From NCBI RefSeq assembly GCF_009849585.1, contig NZ_VCRN01000016.1, positions 1 through 64,000 of the forward strand: a DNA stretch of 64,000 nucleotides. Direction: 5' to 3'. Positions within the stretch are counted from its first letter, which is position 1, and the number at the start of each line of letters is the position of its first letter. Positions 18,336-28,111 of the stretch are shown here, one piece after another. The DNA comes from Bacillus sp. ZZV12-4809. Lineage in GTDB: Bacteria; Bacillota; Bacilli; Bacillales; Cytobacillaceae. The position numbers and the translations under genes were made by a program. The notes under the pieces are model-generated. The model was given only the letters and a program-made list of their open reading frames with translations, was not told the origin of the DNA and ran no database searches.

Positions 18336-18627
18336 ACTCATTGTTATACTTAAATTCAGGTTCCTGTGCTTTTTCATTAAAAGTCACGAATAAATCATGA
18401 TTATCAAAGTACCATAAATCCTTTTCTTCGATAAAGTAAGTGATTCCGTTTTTTTCTGTCTGCACCCCTGCGTCATGAGGCTTTTCATTAGAGACGCCTA
18501 GGGAAAATCCCTGCTGAACCGTGCTGCAGCCGCCGTATCTAGCGAAAAATCGGACAAAGTCACCCTTATTCAAGAGCATTTCTTCCTGATACCATTGGGC
18601 AGCCTGATCTTCGATATGTATGTTCAT
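18334..18627 (-). CDS. yneR: HesB/YadR-like protein YneR
   Basis: A 97-residue relative of A-type Fe-S scaffold proteins (HesB/IscA). Conserved FARYGGCSTVQQGFSLGV and DLWYFDNHDLFVTF match Bacillus YneR. Only one cysteine (GGCS) is present, so the usual three-Cys Fe-S site is lacking and a true scaffold role is doubtful. The ATG at 18627 has GAGGAGGAA upstream; longer in-frame starts lack a site. Confidence 0.88.
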   Translation of the reverse strand: MNIHIEDQAAQWYQEEMLLNKGDFVRFFARYGGCSTVQQGFSLGVSNEKPHDAGVQTEKNGITYFIEEKDLWYFDNHDLFVTFNEKAQEPEFKYNNE

Positions 18628-18736
18628 TTGAAATTCCTCCTCGTGGGTGATAGTCATATTATAGGCTAGTTTTTCCCTATGCGCGAATAAAATGTCTGCC
18701 GCCATACCTATAAATAATGGCATGAACAAGAATATA

Positions 18737-19549
18737 TTATCCTGGAAATGGTATTAAGCCGCTTAAAATCATCAAAATGTTCATGGCAATATGCCATAAG
18801 AAAGCAGGAAAGATGCTTCGGGATTTCACCGTGACGGCCGCGTAAAACACTCCTCCTGCAGCAAACAGCAGACACAGAACTAATGAGTATCCAAACATCA
18901 TATGTGATACCCCAAATGCCAGCCCGGAAAACAGAACTGCTGATTTTTCTCCTGACAGGTCAGCCATTCTGGATAAGATGATTCCTCTCCATAAAAGCTC
19001 TTCCATTATCCCATTTACAATGGAGAAGCCAATAAGGAACTGCAGAAAGTCCCTAGAAAAGGAGTGCTCGGCTGAAAAAATAAAATATGCAAATGCAGCA
19101 AAATTAATTAGGATAGCAATTATAAGAAAATACTTTATTTTTATGGTATGGAAGCCGCTCCATATGAAAGGAAAAAATATAAGAGAATTCCAATCCGGTT
19201 TTTGCCAAAAGGGGATCGGTGTTTTTTTAAACTTTATTGAAATATAGATCAGCAGCAGGATCGGGATTACCAGAAGAAAGCGATTTAATATCATTAAGAT
19301 ATAGTATGGAAGGGGCAGTAAATCAAGAAGCTTATCGCCATAAAGAAACAAAAGGCTGCCTGACAAATAGCCGGCAATAGTCCATGAAAAAACACGCTCC
19401 TGCTTTGAGAGAAGCACTAAAAAAATGATAAGTAATAACGAAAGAATGAAAGCGAAAGCGAAAAGCTTCAATTGAAAAAGCAATACACCAAAAGTGAATA
19501 CACATAGCTGCATATAAGGAAGAGACTTATTAATAAAAGCATTTTTCAT
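18737..19549 (-). CDS. CPBP-family intramembrane protease
   Basis: A 270-residue polytopic protein with about eight membrane segments. The CPBP/Abi (Rce1-like) motifs are EELLWRG, SHMMFG and WHIAMNI. The EExxxR and H residues form the predicted metal site. Relatives cleave in the membrane or provide bacteriocin self-immunity; no bacteriocin gene is nearby. The ATG at 19549 has GGGGGTTAG upstream and is preferred to 19582. Confidence 0.9.
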   Translation of the reverse strand: MKNAFINKSLPYMQLCVFTFGVLLFQLKLFAFAFILSLLLIIFLVLLSKQERVFSWTIAGYLSGSLLFLYGDKLLDLLPLPYYILMILNRFLLVIPILLLIYISIKFKKTPIPFWQKPDWNSLIFFPFIWSGFHTIKIKYFLIIAILINFAAFAYFIFSAEHSFSRDFLQFLIGFSIVNGIMEELLWRGIILSRMADLSGEKSAVLFSGLAFGVSHMMFGYSLVLCLLFAAGGVFYAAVTVKSRSIFPAFLWHIAMNILMILSGLIPFPG

Positions 19550-19593
19550 AACTAACCCCCTGTATACAACATATTTTACCATTTTTTTGCATA

Positions 19594-19618
19594 AAAAAAG
19601 CGCTAAAAAGCGCTTTAC
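19594..19618 (-). terminator. Terminator overlapping the capA-like stop
   Basis: AAAGCGCT and AGCGCTTT around AAAA, with A/T flanks. The 3' arm includes the stop codon of the CapA-like gene. Confidence 0.7.
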
Positions 19619-20775
19619 TTCATATTGCCTAACATATGTTTCATAATTTCGTCGTATTTAGAGTCTGCATTGGGTAAGCCAAAGCTGCCCGCATTCTCAA
19701 GCGGCACGATCTGATAATTTTTCAATTGTTTATTGCTGACGTAGGTAGGGACGAACCCAGGGTTGGAAAGTTTGATATCGACCCCATTTTGATCAATATA
19801 TTTTGTAACCTCCACGGTTGCAAGCCCGCCTATATCTTTATAATCACGCATCTGTCCGGATAAAAAGTTGCCAAGCGAATAAACAACCAATGATTGGCCG
19901 CCGTCTTTTCTGTCAATCCACTCCATAGGCTGCAGAACATGCGGATGGTGGCCGAAGATAATGTCAGCACCTGCTTTAACAAGACTCTGTGCTAAATTCT
20001 TTTGTTCCACTGTTGGCTGAAGCTGATATTCATTTCCCCAATGCATACTTATTACAACAACGTCAGCTTCTTCTTTAGCACGCTTAATTTCATTTATTAT
20101 TGCGGTTTCATCAATGAGGTTGACGAGATATTCTTTACCTGCAGGAACGGGAATTCCGTTGGTGCCATATGTGTAAGAAAGATAGGCAACTTTAATTCCG
20201 TTTTTGCTGAGTATTTTCAAGGTTTGCTGCTCATTTGGTGTTCTGCTCGTTCCCACATGCGGCAGACCAATTTGATCCATATAATCGAGAGACGCTTCCA
20301 GGCCCTTTACTCCCTTATCGAGTGAATGGTTATTGGCCGTTGAAACAATATCAACGCCTGCCTCAATAAGAGCATTGCCTACTTCCTGAGGGCTGTTGAA
20401 CATTGGGTAGCTGGAGATTCCTATTTTCGTACCGCCCAGAATTGTCTCTTGATTGGCAAGTAAGAAATCGGGAGTACTTAATAGCGATTTAGCATGTTCA
20501 AACATTGGATTGAAATCATAACCTGTTTTTGTTTTGGCATCATTGTATACCCAATCATGAATAAGGATGTCGCCAATAGCTCCCAAAGTTACCCTTTCAA
20601 TAAGGATTTTACTGCCCTCGGCCATTTCCCTGTCTTCAGCATGCAATTGAACAGGTTTGGCTTCAGCAGCTTCAGCCTTATGTTCAGTGTGCATCTTGTA
20701 GATAAGGAGGCCCGAGCATATTAATAATGTTGTACAGAAAAATGCGGATAGCAGGAAGGCTTTACTTAATTTCAT
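19615..20775 (-). CDS. CapA/PgsA-like poly-gamma-glutamate synthesis-type metallophosphatase
   Basis: A 386-residue protein with an N-terminal signal anchor (MKLSKAFLLSAFFCTTLLI) and an extracellular CapA domain. Motifs include GDILIHD, ANQETILGG, ANNHSLDKG, SMHWGNEYQ and FGHHPHVLQPME, the metal-binding set of the calcineurin-like CapA superfamily. No pgsB or pgsC is adjacent, so poly-glutamate synthesis is not implied; solitary CapA proteins are common in Bacillus. The ATG at 20775 has AAGGGGATAA upstream. Confidence 0.9.
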   Translation of the reverse strand: MKLSKAFLLSAFFCTTLLICSGLLIYKMHTEHKAEAAEAKPVQLHAEDREMAEGSKILIERVTLGAIGDILIHDWVYNDAKTKTGYDFNPMFEHAKSLLSTPDFLLANQETILGGTKIGISSYPMFNSPQEVGNALIEAGVDIVSTANNHSLDKGVKGLEASLDYMDQIGLPHVGTSRTPNEQQTLKILSKNGIKVAYLSYTYGTNGIPVPAGKEYLVNLIDETAIINEIKRAKEEADVVVISMHWGNEYQLQPTVEQKNLAQSLVKAGADIIFGHHPHVLQPMEWIDRKDGGQSLVVYSLGNFLSGQMRDYKDIGGLATVEVTKYIDQNGVDIKLSNPGFVPTYVSNKQLKNYQIVPLENAGSFGLPNADSKYDEIMKHMLGNMK

Positions 20776-20884
20776 AAAAATTATCCCCTTAATATAGAGC
20801 ATATATATTAATAGTTTAATTTTAATATGAATTTTTGCATTTTTCATCATTTTTCTGCATTTTTTTCATTAAATTTAAATGTTC

Positions 20885-21595
20885 TTATTTGGTCAATGCT
20901 AGAGGAAGTTCAATTATAAAAACGCTCCCTTGTGATAGTCTGGAATTGACGGCAATTCTGCCCTTGTGTTCCTCGATTATCTTCCGGCATATGGATAGAC
21001 CGATCCCAGTCCCTTTTTCTTTAGTAGTATAAAATGGCAAGAATAATTTATTTATCGTTTCTTCAGTCATGCCAGGCCCATTATCTTCAATAATGATTTC
21101 TGTTTGTTGGCTGTTTGATTTGGCAGTTATGCTAACTTCTCCATCTCCTGCATGAACTTCCTCACATGCCTCCAGTGCATTTTTAATGATATTGATCAGT
21201 ACCTGCTTTATCTTATTAGTGTCTCCATAGATGATGGGGTTTCCAGGGCAAGGCTTTACAGAGAGGTTTATATTATTAATATTTGCTTGACTTTCAAATA
21301 ACATTTTCATTTCCTGAATCAATTTGTTTAAATTTATTTTTGCTTTCTTGTTGGTTCCAGGTTTCGATGCATTCAGAAATTCATATATCATATCATTTGC
21401 CCTATTAATCTCATCAATGGCAAGTTCGGCGTACTGTTCTTTGCCGATCTCAGATAAATATGGCTTTAAGAGCTGCATAAATCCTTTCACTGTTGTCAGC
21501 GGATTTCTGATTTCATGAGCTAATGCTGCTGCCAGCTGACCATCACTATTGGGAATTTCTCCCTCTTCTTTTTTTATATTATTCATTTTTTCCAT
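20885..21595 (-). CDS. Orphan cytosolic sensor histidine kinase
   Basis: About 236 residues with a HisKA domain (LAHEIRNPLTTVKGFMQLL, phospho-acceptor His) and a HATPase_c domain (N-box NIIKNALEA, G1 EDNGPGM, G2 GTGIGLSICRKII). There is no membrane segment and no PAS or sensor domain; only about 20 residues precede the H-box. No response regulator is adjacent. The H-box is like those of sporulation kinases KinA-E, so input to the Spo0 phosphorelay is possible but unproven. The ATG at 21595 suits the AAGGATG region better than 21607. Confidence 0.88.
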   Translation of the reverse strand: MEKMNNIKKEEGEIPNSDGQLAAALAHEIRNPLTTVKGFMQLLKPYLSEIGKEQYAELAIDEINRANDMIYEFLNASKPGTNKKAKINLNKLIQEMKMLFESQANINNINLSVKPCPGNPIIYGDTNKIKQVLINIIKNALEACEEVHAGDGEVSITAKSNSQQTEIIIEDNGPGMTEETINKLFLPFYTTKEKGTGIGLSICRKIIEEHKGRIAVNSRLSQGSVFIIELPLALTK

Positions 21596-21730
21596 CTTAT
21601 TATTCATCCTTACATTAGTGGTTTTCGGCAGAATATAAGCCTAAACTAATGTATGGCGAAAGATATCAATTTATGTTTCTTTATGTATAATCATTTACTC
21701 GCATACCATACGGTCAGTTTTTCTGAAATA

Positions 21731-21761
21731 TAAAAAACAGCAGGTGAAAAGTCTGCTGTTT
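21731..21761. terminator. Terminator downstream of plsY
   Basis: AAAACAGCAG and CTGCTGTTTT arms flank a 9-base loop beyond the plsY stop on the minus strand. Confidence 0.75.
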
Positions 21762-21778
21762 TGCGCGGCCGTCTGGTT

Positions 21779-22363
21779 TCAGCCAAGCCATTTTATTTTG
21801 GGCTCGGTTTTGTCCCTGATTCGTTTAATGTTAGCCCTATGCCTGTAAATAACAAAGAATCCGAGGATAGACACAACAATAATCAGCGGTATGTCACCTA
21901 ATATAAGAGCGTAAATGATGGAGGCAACTGCTGCCAGAATAGAGGATAAAGACACATACTTAGTTATGTAAAGGCTTAGAAAGAAAACACCCAATATGAT
22001 AAGAAACATGAACGGTACATAGGCTAAAAGTACTCCGCCTGAAGTGGCCACTGCTTTTCCTCCGCGAAAACCGGCAAACAGCGGATACATGTGCCCAATA
22101 ACTGCGAAAACTCCGGCGATAAGCTGATGCATTTCTGAACCAAAGAAAAGGGGAAGGGATGCGGCAAGGGTGCCTTTTAAGATATCAGCTATGGTCACAA
22201 TCATGCCGGCCTTCACTCCAAGTGTCCGGAAAGTATTGGTGCCGCCCAGATTTCCGCTGCCATGCTGACGAATATCCACTCCATAAAATAGTTTTCCAAC
22301 AATTAAACCTGAAGGAATGGAGCCAAGTAAATAAGCTAAAATAATGATAATTCCATAAATCAT
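21779..22363 (-). CDS. plsY: Acyl-phosphate:glycerol-3-phosphate acyltransferase
   Basis: A 194-residue integral membrane enzyme making lysophosphatidate from acyl-phosphate and glycerol-3-phosphate, the start of phospholipid synthesis. It has five hydrophobic segments and three PlsY motifs: [26 protein letters not shown] and [15 protein letters not shown]. In B. subtilis plsY (yneS) lies beside yneT; here the two are separated by about 29 kb. GAAGGAGAG precedes the ATG. Confidence 0.96.
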   Translation of the reverse strand: MIYGIIIILAYLLGSIPSGLIVGKLFYGVDIRQHGSGNLGGTNTFRTLGVKAGMIVTIADILKGTLAASLPLFFGSEMHQLIAGVFAVIGHMYPLFAGFRGGKAVATSGGVLLAYVPFMFLIILGVFFLSLYITKYVSLSSILAAVASIIYALILGDIPLIIVVSILGFFVIYRHRANIKRIRDKTEPKIKWLG

Positions 22364-22556
22364 AAAAACTCTCCTTCATACTTTCTATGTTAGTATATTG
22401 TACCATGTGAGCAAAGCAGCATACCATGTGCAATTAAAAAGAAGTCCAAATTATTTTTGAGGATGCTTCAACTCTCTGGCTTGTGTTTGATCTGTTTGAC
22501 ACCGGGTATTAGAAGACTGTCACAGCAAACAATTCCAAATAAAGGAGAGATTCAGC

Positions 22557-22880
22557 ATGGAACAAAATATGAATAATGTAAATGGACAAGCGGCAGATGT
22601 AGAGGGAAAGCTCGATAACATGGGGAGCGAAAAGAAAGATGATATTCTTTCAAGCTTTGACGGGTTTAAAGATTATTTAAGCGGAAAGGTTTCCATGGGA
22701 CAGAAAATGGGCATGGATGAGGAACAGCTTGCTAATACTGCTCAAAAGGTAGGCGATTATCTGGCATCTAAAGAAGAACCAAGGAACCGTGAAGAAAAGC
22801 TTCTTCAGGAATTATGGAAGGTAGGCACAGAAGAAGAAAAGCATAAGCTATCACATATGCTTGTAAAGCTTGTTGGCTAA
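22557..22880 (+). CDS. DUF3243 (YmfJ-like) protein
   Basis: A 107-residue acidic, helical, soluble protein. The core (LSSFDGFKDYLSGKV, VGDYLASKEEPRNREEKLLQELWKVG, HMLVKLV) matches DUF3243, a conserved Bacillaceae family of unknown function. AAAGGAGAG lies upstream of the ATG. It is a single gene with its own likely terminator (GGCGAAGGCGCTTGCCTTCGTC near 22895-22916). Confidence 0.88.
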   Translation: MEQNMNNVNGQAADVEGKLDNMGSEKKDDILSSFDGFKDYLSGKVSMGQKMGMDEEQLANTAQKVGDYLASKEEPRNREEKLLQELWKVGTEEEKHKLSHMLVKLVG

Positions 22881-22893
22881 TAATATGTATTAA

Positions 22894-22922
22894 TGGCGAA
22901 GGCGCTTGCCTTCGTCTTTTAT
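22894..22922 (+). terminator. Terminator after the DUF3243 gene
   Basis: GGCGAAGG and CCTTCGTC arms around CGCTTG followed by TTTTATTTT, 14 bases after the stop. Confidence 0.65.
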
Positions 22923-23009
22923 TTTGCCTGGAGGCGCATAGATGAGTTTACAATGGTCAAAAATGGTCTATATATAGTTATCGCAGTCTAAGAAGCAGGG
23001 GGAGTACTA

Positions 23010-24452
23010 GTGAGAAAGGTTCTGGGAAAAGTAAATAGAAAAAAGGTATGGATACCTATTTTGAGCCTGGTGCTGGTAATGGCAGCAACCATTATCTATC
23101 AATCCAATAAATCATTGCCCGAGGGCCTTTCATTCGAAGGAGAACTATATTCTGCAGAAGATGTTCAGTTCCTTTACGATTTAACATTTGAAAAAGAAAA
23201 TGGCAAAAGAGAAAGTGAACAGCAAATCTTTAAGCATATTTTAAAAGCCATCGACGAGGCAGAGGATTTTATAGTTATGGATATGTTTTTATTCAACGGC
23301 TTTAATGATGGTGATAAAGAATATCCTGATATTAGCGGCAAAATAACTGATAAGCTGATTGAAAAAAAGCTTAACCGCCCGAATATGGATATTACCGTTA
23401 TTACAGATCGGATTAACAGTACCTATGGATCACATGAAGTCCCGGAATTCCGGGAACTCAAAGAGAATGGCATAAAAGTGGTTTATACTTCATTAGTTCC
23501 TTTAAGGGATTCAAATCCAATTTATTCGGCATTTTGGCGTGTATTTATACAATGGTTTGGGCAGGGCGGCAAGGGCTGGCTCCCCAATCCGCTCGCAGAA
23601 AATGCTCCGAAGGTGACATTCCGTTCCTATCTCGATCTAATGAATATAAAAGCAAATCACCGGAAGGTTTTTGTAACTGAAAAATCCGGGATTGTCACAT
23701 CCGGAAATCCCCACAATGCCAGCGGGTTTCATTCCAATATAGCATTTGAAGTAAAAGGGCCAATCTTAGCGGATCTCGTAAAAACCGAGCAGGCAGTAGT
23801 CGACTATTCAGCATCCGGCAAACTTGCAGATTTCACGCCAGAAAAGAGCAATAAAATTGGCCCGCTTAAGGCCCAGGTGCTGACTGAAGGCAAGATTTAT
23901 AAACACATTCTTCAAGAAATCAATAAAGCTGGGAAAGGGGAAACCATTTGGCTTGGCATGTTTTATCTTGCTGAGCGAAAAGTGGTAGATGCACTAAAAG
24001 AATCAGCCGACCGCGGCGTAAAAGTAAAAATCATCCTGGATCCCAACCAGAACGCTTTCGGCTCTGAAAAGATCGGGCTGCCTAATATACCTGTTGCAGC
24101 TGAATTGAACAAATTAGGTCATAATAACATAAAAATAAGATGGTACAATACAGGATTTGAACAATACCATTCGAAAATCATGTATATAACCGGAAGAGAA
24201 GATAGTAAGATTATCGCCGGTTCAGCTAATTTTACGAAAAGAAATCTGGACGATTTAAACCTGGAGACAAATTTAAAAATCATCGCCCCTCCTCATTCAC
24301 AGGTTATGAAGGATGTCGACAGGTATTTTAATAAGCTTTGGAATAATAATGGAGGCATTTATACGAAGAACTATCCTTCCAATGAAAAAATGCCTTTTGC
24401 CAAATATATTACTTATAGACTCCAGAAGCTTACTCACTTTACAACATACTGA
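23010..24452 (+). CDS. Phospholipase D-superfamily protein (cardiolipin synthase-like)
   Basis: A 480-residue protein with a GTG start after AGCAGGGGGAG and one N-terminal membrane segment (residues 12-29). Two PLD-type half-sites are present: NHRKVFV...SGNPHNASG and YHSKIMY...AGSANFTKRN. Both keep His and Lys and the Asn. The Asp of the HxKx4D motif is Glu in the first and Gly in the second, so the active site is atypical. Related proteins hydrolyse or transfer phosphatidyl groups. The role is not established. Confidence 0.85.
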   Translation: MRKVLGKVNRKKVWIPILSLVLVMAATIIYQSNKSLPEGLSFEGELYSAEDVQFLYDLTFEKENGKRESEQQIFKHILKAIDEAEDFIVMDMFLFNGFNDGDKEYPDISGKITDKLIEKKLNRPNMDITVITDRINSTYGSHEVPEFRELKENGIKVVYTSLVPLRDSNPIYSAFWRVFIQWFGQGGKGWLPNPLAENAPKVTFRSYLDLMNIKANHRKVFVTEKSGIVTSGNPHNASGFHSNIAFEVKGPILADLVKTEQAVVDYSASGKLADFTPEKSNKIGPLKAQVLTEGKIYKHILQEINKAGKGETIWLGMFYLAERKVVDALKESADRGVKVKIILDPNQNAFGSEKIGLPNIPVAAELNKLGHNNIKIRWYNTGFEQYHSKIMYITGREDSKIIAGSANFTKRNLDDLNLETNLKIIAPPHSQVMKDVDRYFNKLWNNNGGIYTKNYPSNEKMPFAKYITYRLQKLTHFTTY

Positions 24453-24580
24453 TAAAAATTGTGAAACCTTTCCTTGATTAATTTCGTTTATAAGGATGGG
24501 TTGAATAAATGAAGACATTCTAAATTTTCTTCCCATTTTCAGATTATTCCTTTACGATGGAAAATAAGGGAGGAAAAGGA

Positions 24581-26302
24581 ATGTACAAGATTGAAACAAG
24601 CAAACAAAAGCCTCCTGTTAAAAAGTGGATTTTTGCGGGTCTTTTGTTTGCATTTACAATGATAATCTCCAGCATTTTGATGCTTTTATATCCTTTTGCC
24701 TCGAAGGAGAAGGCAGCTTACTTTAAAGGGGATAATCCGATTTTGTTTATGGGAAAACAGGCTGGAAATGCTTATAAAGAAGAGGATACAATCTACCTGC
24801 CACTAACCTTTCTGCAGGAGTTTATTGATGAAGCTATCATTTACGATGAACCTTCACAATCTATTATTCTTGCCACTAAGAATAAAGTAGTGCAGATGCC
24901 ATCTGATGCTTCAAGCTATTATGTGAATGGCAAGTCTGTGGAATCGGAGTTTTCAGTTGTTAAGCAGATAGGAGGAGACAGGTATGTGGCACTTGAGCCC
25001 CTGTTGACTTTCTATTCAATAACTTATTCAATTCTCGCTGAAACAGGTGCAGTCTGGGTTCAAAAGAATGGAGAGACTATTGTTTCCGGTGAAGTGCTTG
25101 AAAAAGATATTCATGAAGAATTGCTTCAGCTTCGGACGAAAGCCAGTCTTGATTCACCCTATACGGCCTCCGTAACTCCTAAAGAACATATTTTTATTGA
25201 AGAGGAAGAAGGAGATTACTATCTTATAAGAAAAATAGATGGCAGAGCAGGCTATTTGAAGAAGCAATACATAAAAAAGAGCAATACCAGGGAGATAGCT
25301 ATTTCACTTGAAGAAACAAAAAACACAGTCCCTAAAATGGAAGATCCGATTCAGCTGACCTGGGAAGCTGTATATACCAAAAACCCGAATACTTCGGCCA
25401 TCCCGAAGATGGATGGCGTTAATGTCATATCGCCGACATGGTTTGAGCTTGCGGACGGAAAAGGAGCTATTAAGAACCTGGGGTCGAAGGAGTATGCAAA
25501 CTGGGCAAGAAAACAGGGATACCAAATTTGGGGATTGTTTTCAAATGCATTTGACCCTGATTTGACACATGAAGCCTTTGGTAACTTTGAAACACGGCAG
25601 AAAATGATCCGGCAGCTTTTAAATTTCAGTCAACTATATGAATTAAACGGAATCAATCTTGACATTGAAAATGTAAATCCTGAGGACGGTCCGCTCATAA
25701 CGCAGTTTGTGAGAGAAGCCACTCCATTTTTACATGACGCAGGTTTAGTGGTGTCAATGGATATCACCTTCATTTCATCAAGCGGAAATTGGTCTGCTTT
25801 TTATGAAAGGGAAAAGCTTGCCGAAATAGCAGATTATATGGTTGTCATGGCTTATGATGAGCATTGGGGAAGCTCACAGGTTGCAGGAAGTGTTGCAAGC
25901 CTCCCGTGGGTGGAGGACAATCTGAAACTATTGCTTGAGGTTGTGCCTAATGAAAAATTAATATTGGGTGTGCCATTATATACGAGACTATGGAAACAGG
26001 AATCAAATGGCGATGTTTCTTCACAAGCCCTTTCTATGGGCAAAGTGAAAGAATGGCTCACTCAAAATAAAGTTACTCCCATATACGATCCGGTAAGCGG
26101 GCAAAATTTTGCGGAGCATTACTCAGAAAAAGATAAAATCACATACAAAGTATGGCTTGAAGATGAAATTTCACTAACGAAACGAGCTGATTTGGCAAAG
26201 AAATATCATTTGGCCGGTGTTGCAAGCTGGAGCAGATACTTTGCAGATGAAACAGCCTGGTCTGCCTTAACGTTAACTAATAAGGAAATCACCAAAAAAT
26301 GA
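24581..26302 (+). CDS. Membrane-anchored GH18 glycosidase with copper-amine-oxidase-N and SH3-like domains
   Basis: About 573 residues, starting at the ATG with GGGAGGAAAAGGA just upstream. One membrane anchor (about residues 18-40) precedes a copper-amine-oxidase-N-like domain (about 50-160), an SH3-like region (about 205-235) and a GH18 TIM barrel to the end. The GH18 catalytic signature is NGINLDIENVN with the acid Glu after LDI; MAYDEHWG is also typical. Relatives include spore-cortex and wall hydrolases YaaH/YdhD/YvbX. It probably acts on peptidoglycan or related glycans outside the cell. Confidence 0.9.
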   Translation: MYKIETSKQKPPVKKWIFAGLLFAFTMIISSILMLLYPFASKEKAAYFKGDNPILFMGKQAGNAYKEEDTIYLPLTFLQEFIDEAIIYDEPSQSIILATKNKVVQMPSDASSYYVNGKSVESEFSVVKQIGGDRYVALEPLLTFYSITYSILAETGAVWVQKNGETIVSGEVLEKDIHEELLQLRTKASLDSPYTASVTPKEHIFIEEEEGDYYLIRKIDGRAGYLKKQYIKKSNTREIAISLEETKNTVPKMEDPIQLTWEAVYTKNPNTSAIPKMDGVNVISPTWFELADGKGAIKNLGSKEYANWARKQGYQIWGLFSNAFDPDLTHEAFGNFETRQKMIRQLLNFSQLYELNGINLDIENVNPEDGPLITQFVREATPFLHDAGLVVSMDITFISSSGNWSAFYEREKLAEIADYMVVMAYDEHWGSSQVAGSVASLPWVEDNLKLLLEVVPNEKLILGVPLYTRLWKQESNGDVSSQALSMGKVKEWLTQNKVTPIYDPVSGQNFAEHYSEKDKITYKVWLEDEISLTKRADLAKKYHLAGVASWSRYFADETAWSALTLTNKEITKK

Positions 26303-26305
26303 AAG

Positions 26306-26338
26306 AAAGGCCGTAGAACATCACGGCCTTATTTTTTA
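26306..26338. terminator. Bidirectional terminator between the GH18 gene and adenine deaminase
   Basis: AAGGCCGT and ACGGCCTT arms around AGAACATC, with A/T flanks, between convergent genes. It would end the leftward purine operon. Confidence 0.85.
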
Positions 26339-28072
26339 TGCTTCGGTTTTAATGTGACTGAAGGATCTTACAGAGAATAACCCTTTATCAGTTAATTTGA
26401 GTTCAGGGATAACCGGGAGCGCTAAAAATGAGAGCGTCAAAAACGGGTTGAACTCCATGCTGCATCCGATTGTCATAAGTGCATCATTCAATTGGGATAA
26501 ACGTGAATAGACTAATGAGGAATCCTGGTCGGTCATGAGTCCCGCAATAGGCAGGGGCAGTTCCGCAAGTATTTCCCCATCCTGGACAACAGCCAGACCT
26601 CCTCTCATTGCTGCCGTATGCTTAATGGCAGTCAGCAAATCCTCATCAGATGTGCCTGCTGCAACAATATTATGGGAATCGTGTGCAACTGTTGAAGCAA
26701 TCCCGCCTCTGGAGATCCCTAACCCCTTAACAATGCCAAGCCCTATGCTGCCTGTGCCATTGTGCCGCTCCACAACGGCCAGCTTTAAGTGATCTCTATG
26801 AGCACTTGGCTGGAAATAGCCATCAATTGAATCAGCCTTCTCCACAAGGTGCCTGGTGACAATGCTGTTCGCAATAATGCCAATGATATTGCAGTTATCC
26901 TTCCCAATGCGAATGCTTAAATCTTCATTGTTCAGGCTGGTGATTTTGATACTGTCCAAAATAGGTCTTGCGGGTGCAGCATTGTTTGGAACAGATTTCT
27001 TCATGATCCCATTTTCTGCAGTAAGTATTCCGGACTTTATAACTTTTTCAACTTTGACATTCCTGAGGTCACTGAGAAAAACCAGGTCGGCTTCATAACC
27101 GGGAGCAACGGCCCCTTTATTTTTCAGGCCGAAGCATTCTGCTGCATTAAGAGTAGCGATTTGAACGGCAAGGATAGGATCAATCCCTGCCTTAATGGCC
27201 ATTCTGACATTATGATCAATGCTGCCTTCATTGATCAGGTCATCCAGGTGCTTGTCATCGGTTACGAATAAACAGCGCCGTGAATTTTGTTCGCTGACAG
27301 ATTTGAGAAGTGACAGTAAGTCTCTTGCCGCCGATCCTTCCCGCAGCATAACAAACATTCCTTTGCGCATCCGATCCAATGCTTCCTCAGGGTTGATGCA
27401 TTCATGGTCTGTTCTTATGCCTGCTGCCATGTAAATATTGATTTCTTCCTCATTAAGTCCTGCCGCATGCCCATCTATGCATTTCCCTTTGCTATAGGCA
27501 GCTTCCAGTTTTTTTAGCATTCCATCATCATTGTTCATAACAGCGGGATAATCCATAACTTCACCGAGCCCAAGCACTCTTGGGTGACTGTAATATTTCT
27601 CGAGGTCCTTGTGACTAAGGGACGCACCGGCATTTTCAAATGGAGTTGCAGGGACACAGGATGGGAGCATAAAAAATACATCAAGCGGGATATCCTCCGA
27701 AGATTTCAGCATGAAATCAATGCCGTCAGTCCCGCTGACATTGGCTATTTCATGAGGGTCGGCAATCACAGTCGTGACTCCGTGCGGGATCACAACATTG
27801 CTGAACTCAGCGGGAGTCACCATCGCTGACTCAATATGGACATGCCCGTCAATAAAGCCTGGGGCGATATAGCTGCCCCGGGCATCAATAATTTCTTTGC
27901 CTTCATACCTTCCTAAGCCAGCTATGAAGCCATCGGCAATCGCAATGTCTTCCTCGATGATTTCACGTGTAAACACGTTTATTACTTTTCCGTTTTTTAT
28001 TACCAGATCGGCAGGAGTTCTTTTGGCCGCCACATCAATTCTTTTTCGCAACATTTCAATGGTTAGCTTCAT
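26336..28072 (-). CDS. ade: Adenine deaminase
   Basis: Converts adenine to hypoxanthine and ammonia. The 578-residue amidohydrolase has metal-site motifs GFIDGHVHIESAMVTP and IADPHEIANV, plus DGHAAGL and TDDKH, followed by the Ade C-terminal domain (HDSHNIVAAGTSDEDL). It is the last gene of the leftward operon. It supplies hypoxanthine to the xanthine dehydrogenase encoded upstream. A second homologue lies in the microcompartment operon at 44487. Confidence 0.96.
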   Translation of the reverse strand: MKLTIEMLRKRIDVAAKRTPADLVIKNGKVINVFTREIIEEDIAIADGFIAGLGRYEGKEIIDARGSYIAPGFIDGHVHIESAMVTPAEFSNVVIPHGVTTVIADPHEIANVSGTDGIDFMLKSSEDIPLDVFFMLPSCVPATPFENAGASLSHKDLEKYYSHPRVLGLGEVMDYPAVMNNDDGMLKKLEAAYSKGKCIDGHAAGLNEEEINIYMAAGIRTDHECINPEEALDRMRKGMFVMLREGSAARDLLSLLKSVSEQNSRRCLFVTDDKHLDDLINEGSIDHNVRMAIKAGIDPILAVQIATLNAAECFGLKNKGAVAPGYEADLVFLSDLRNVKVEKVIKSGILTAENGIMKKSVPNNAAPARPILDSIKITSLNNEDLSIRIGKDNCNIIGIIANSIVTRHLVEKADSIDGYFQPSAHRDHLKLAVVERHNGTGSIGLGIVKGLGISRGGIASTVAHDSHNIVAAGTSDEDLLTAIKHTAAMRGGLAVVQDGEILAELPLPIAGLMTDQDSSLVYSRLSQLNDALMTIGCSMEFNPFLTLSFLALPVIPELKLTDKGLFSVRSFSHIKTEA

Positions 28073-28111
28073 ACGGACTCCTCGCTTTTAAAAAAAATGA
28101 CAATCAACAGT

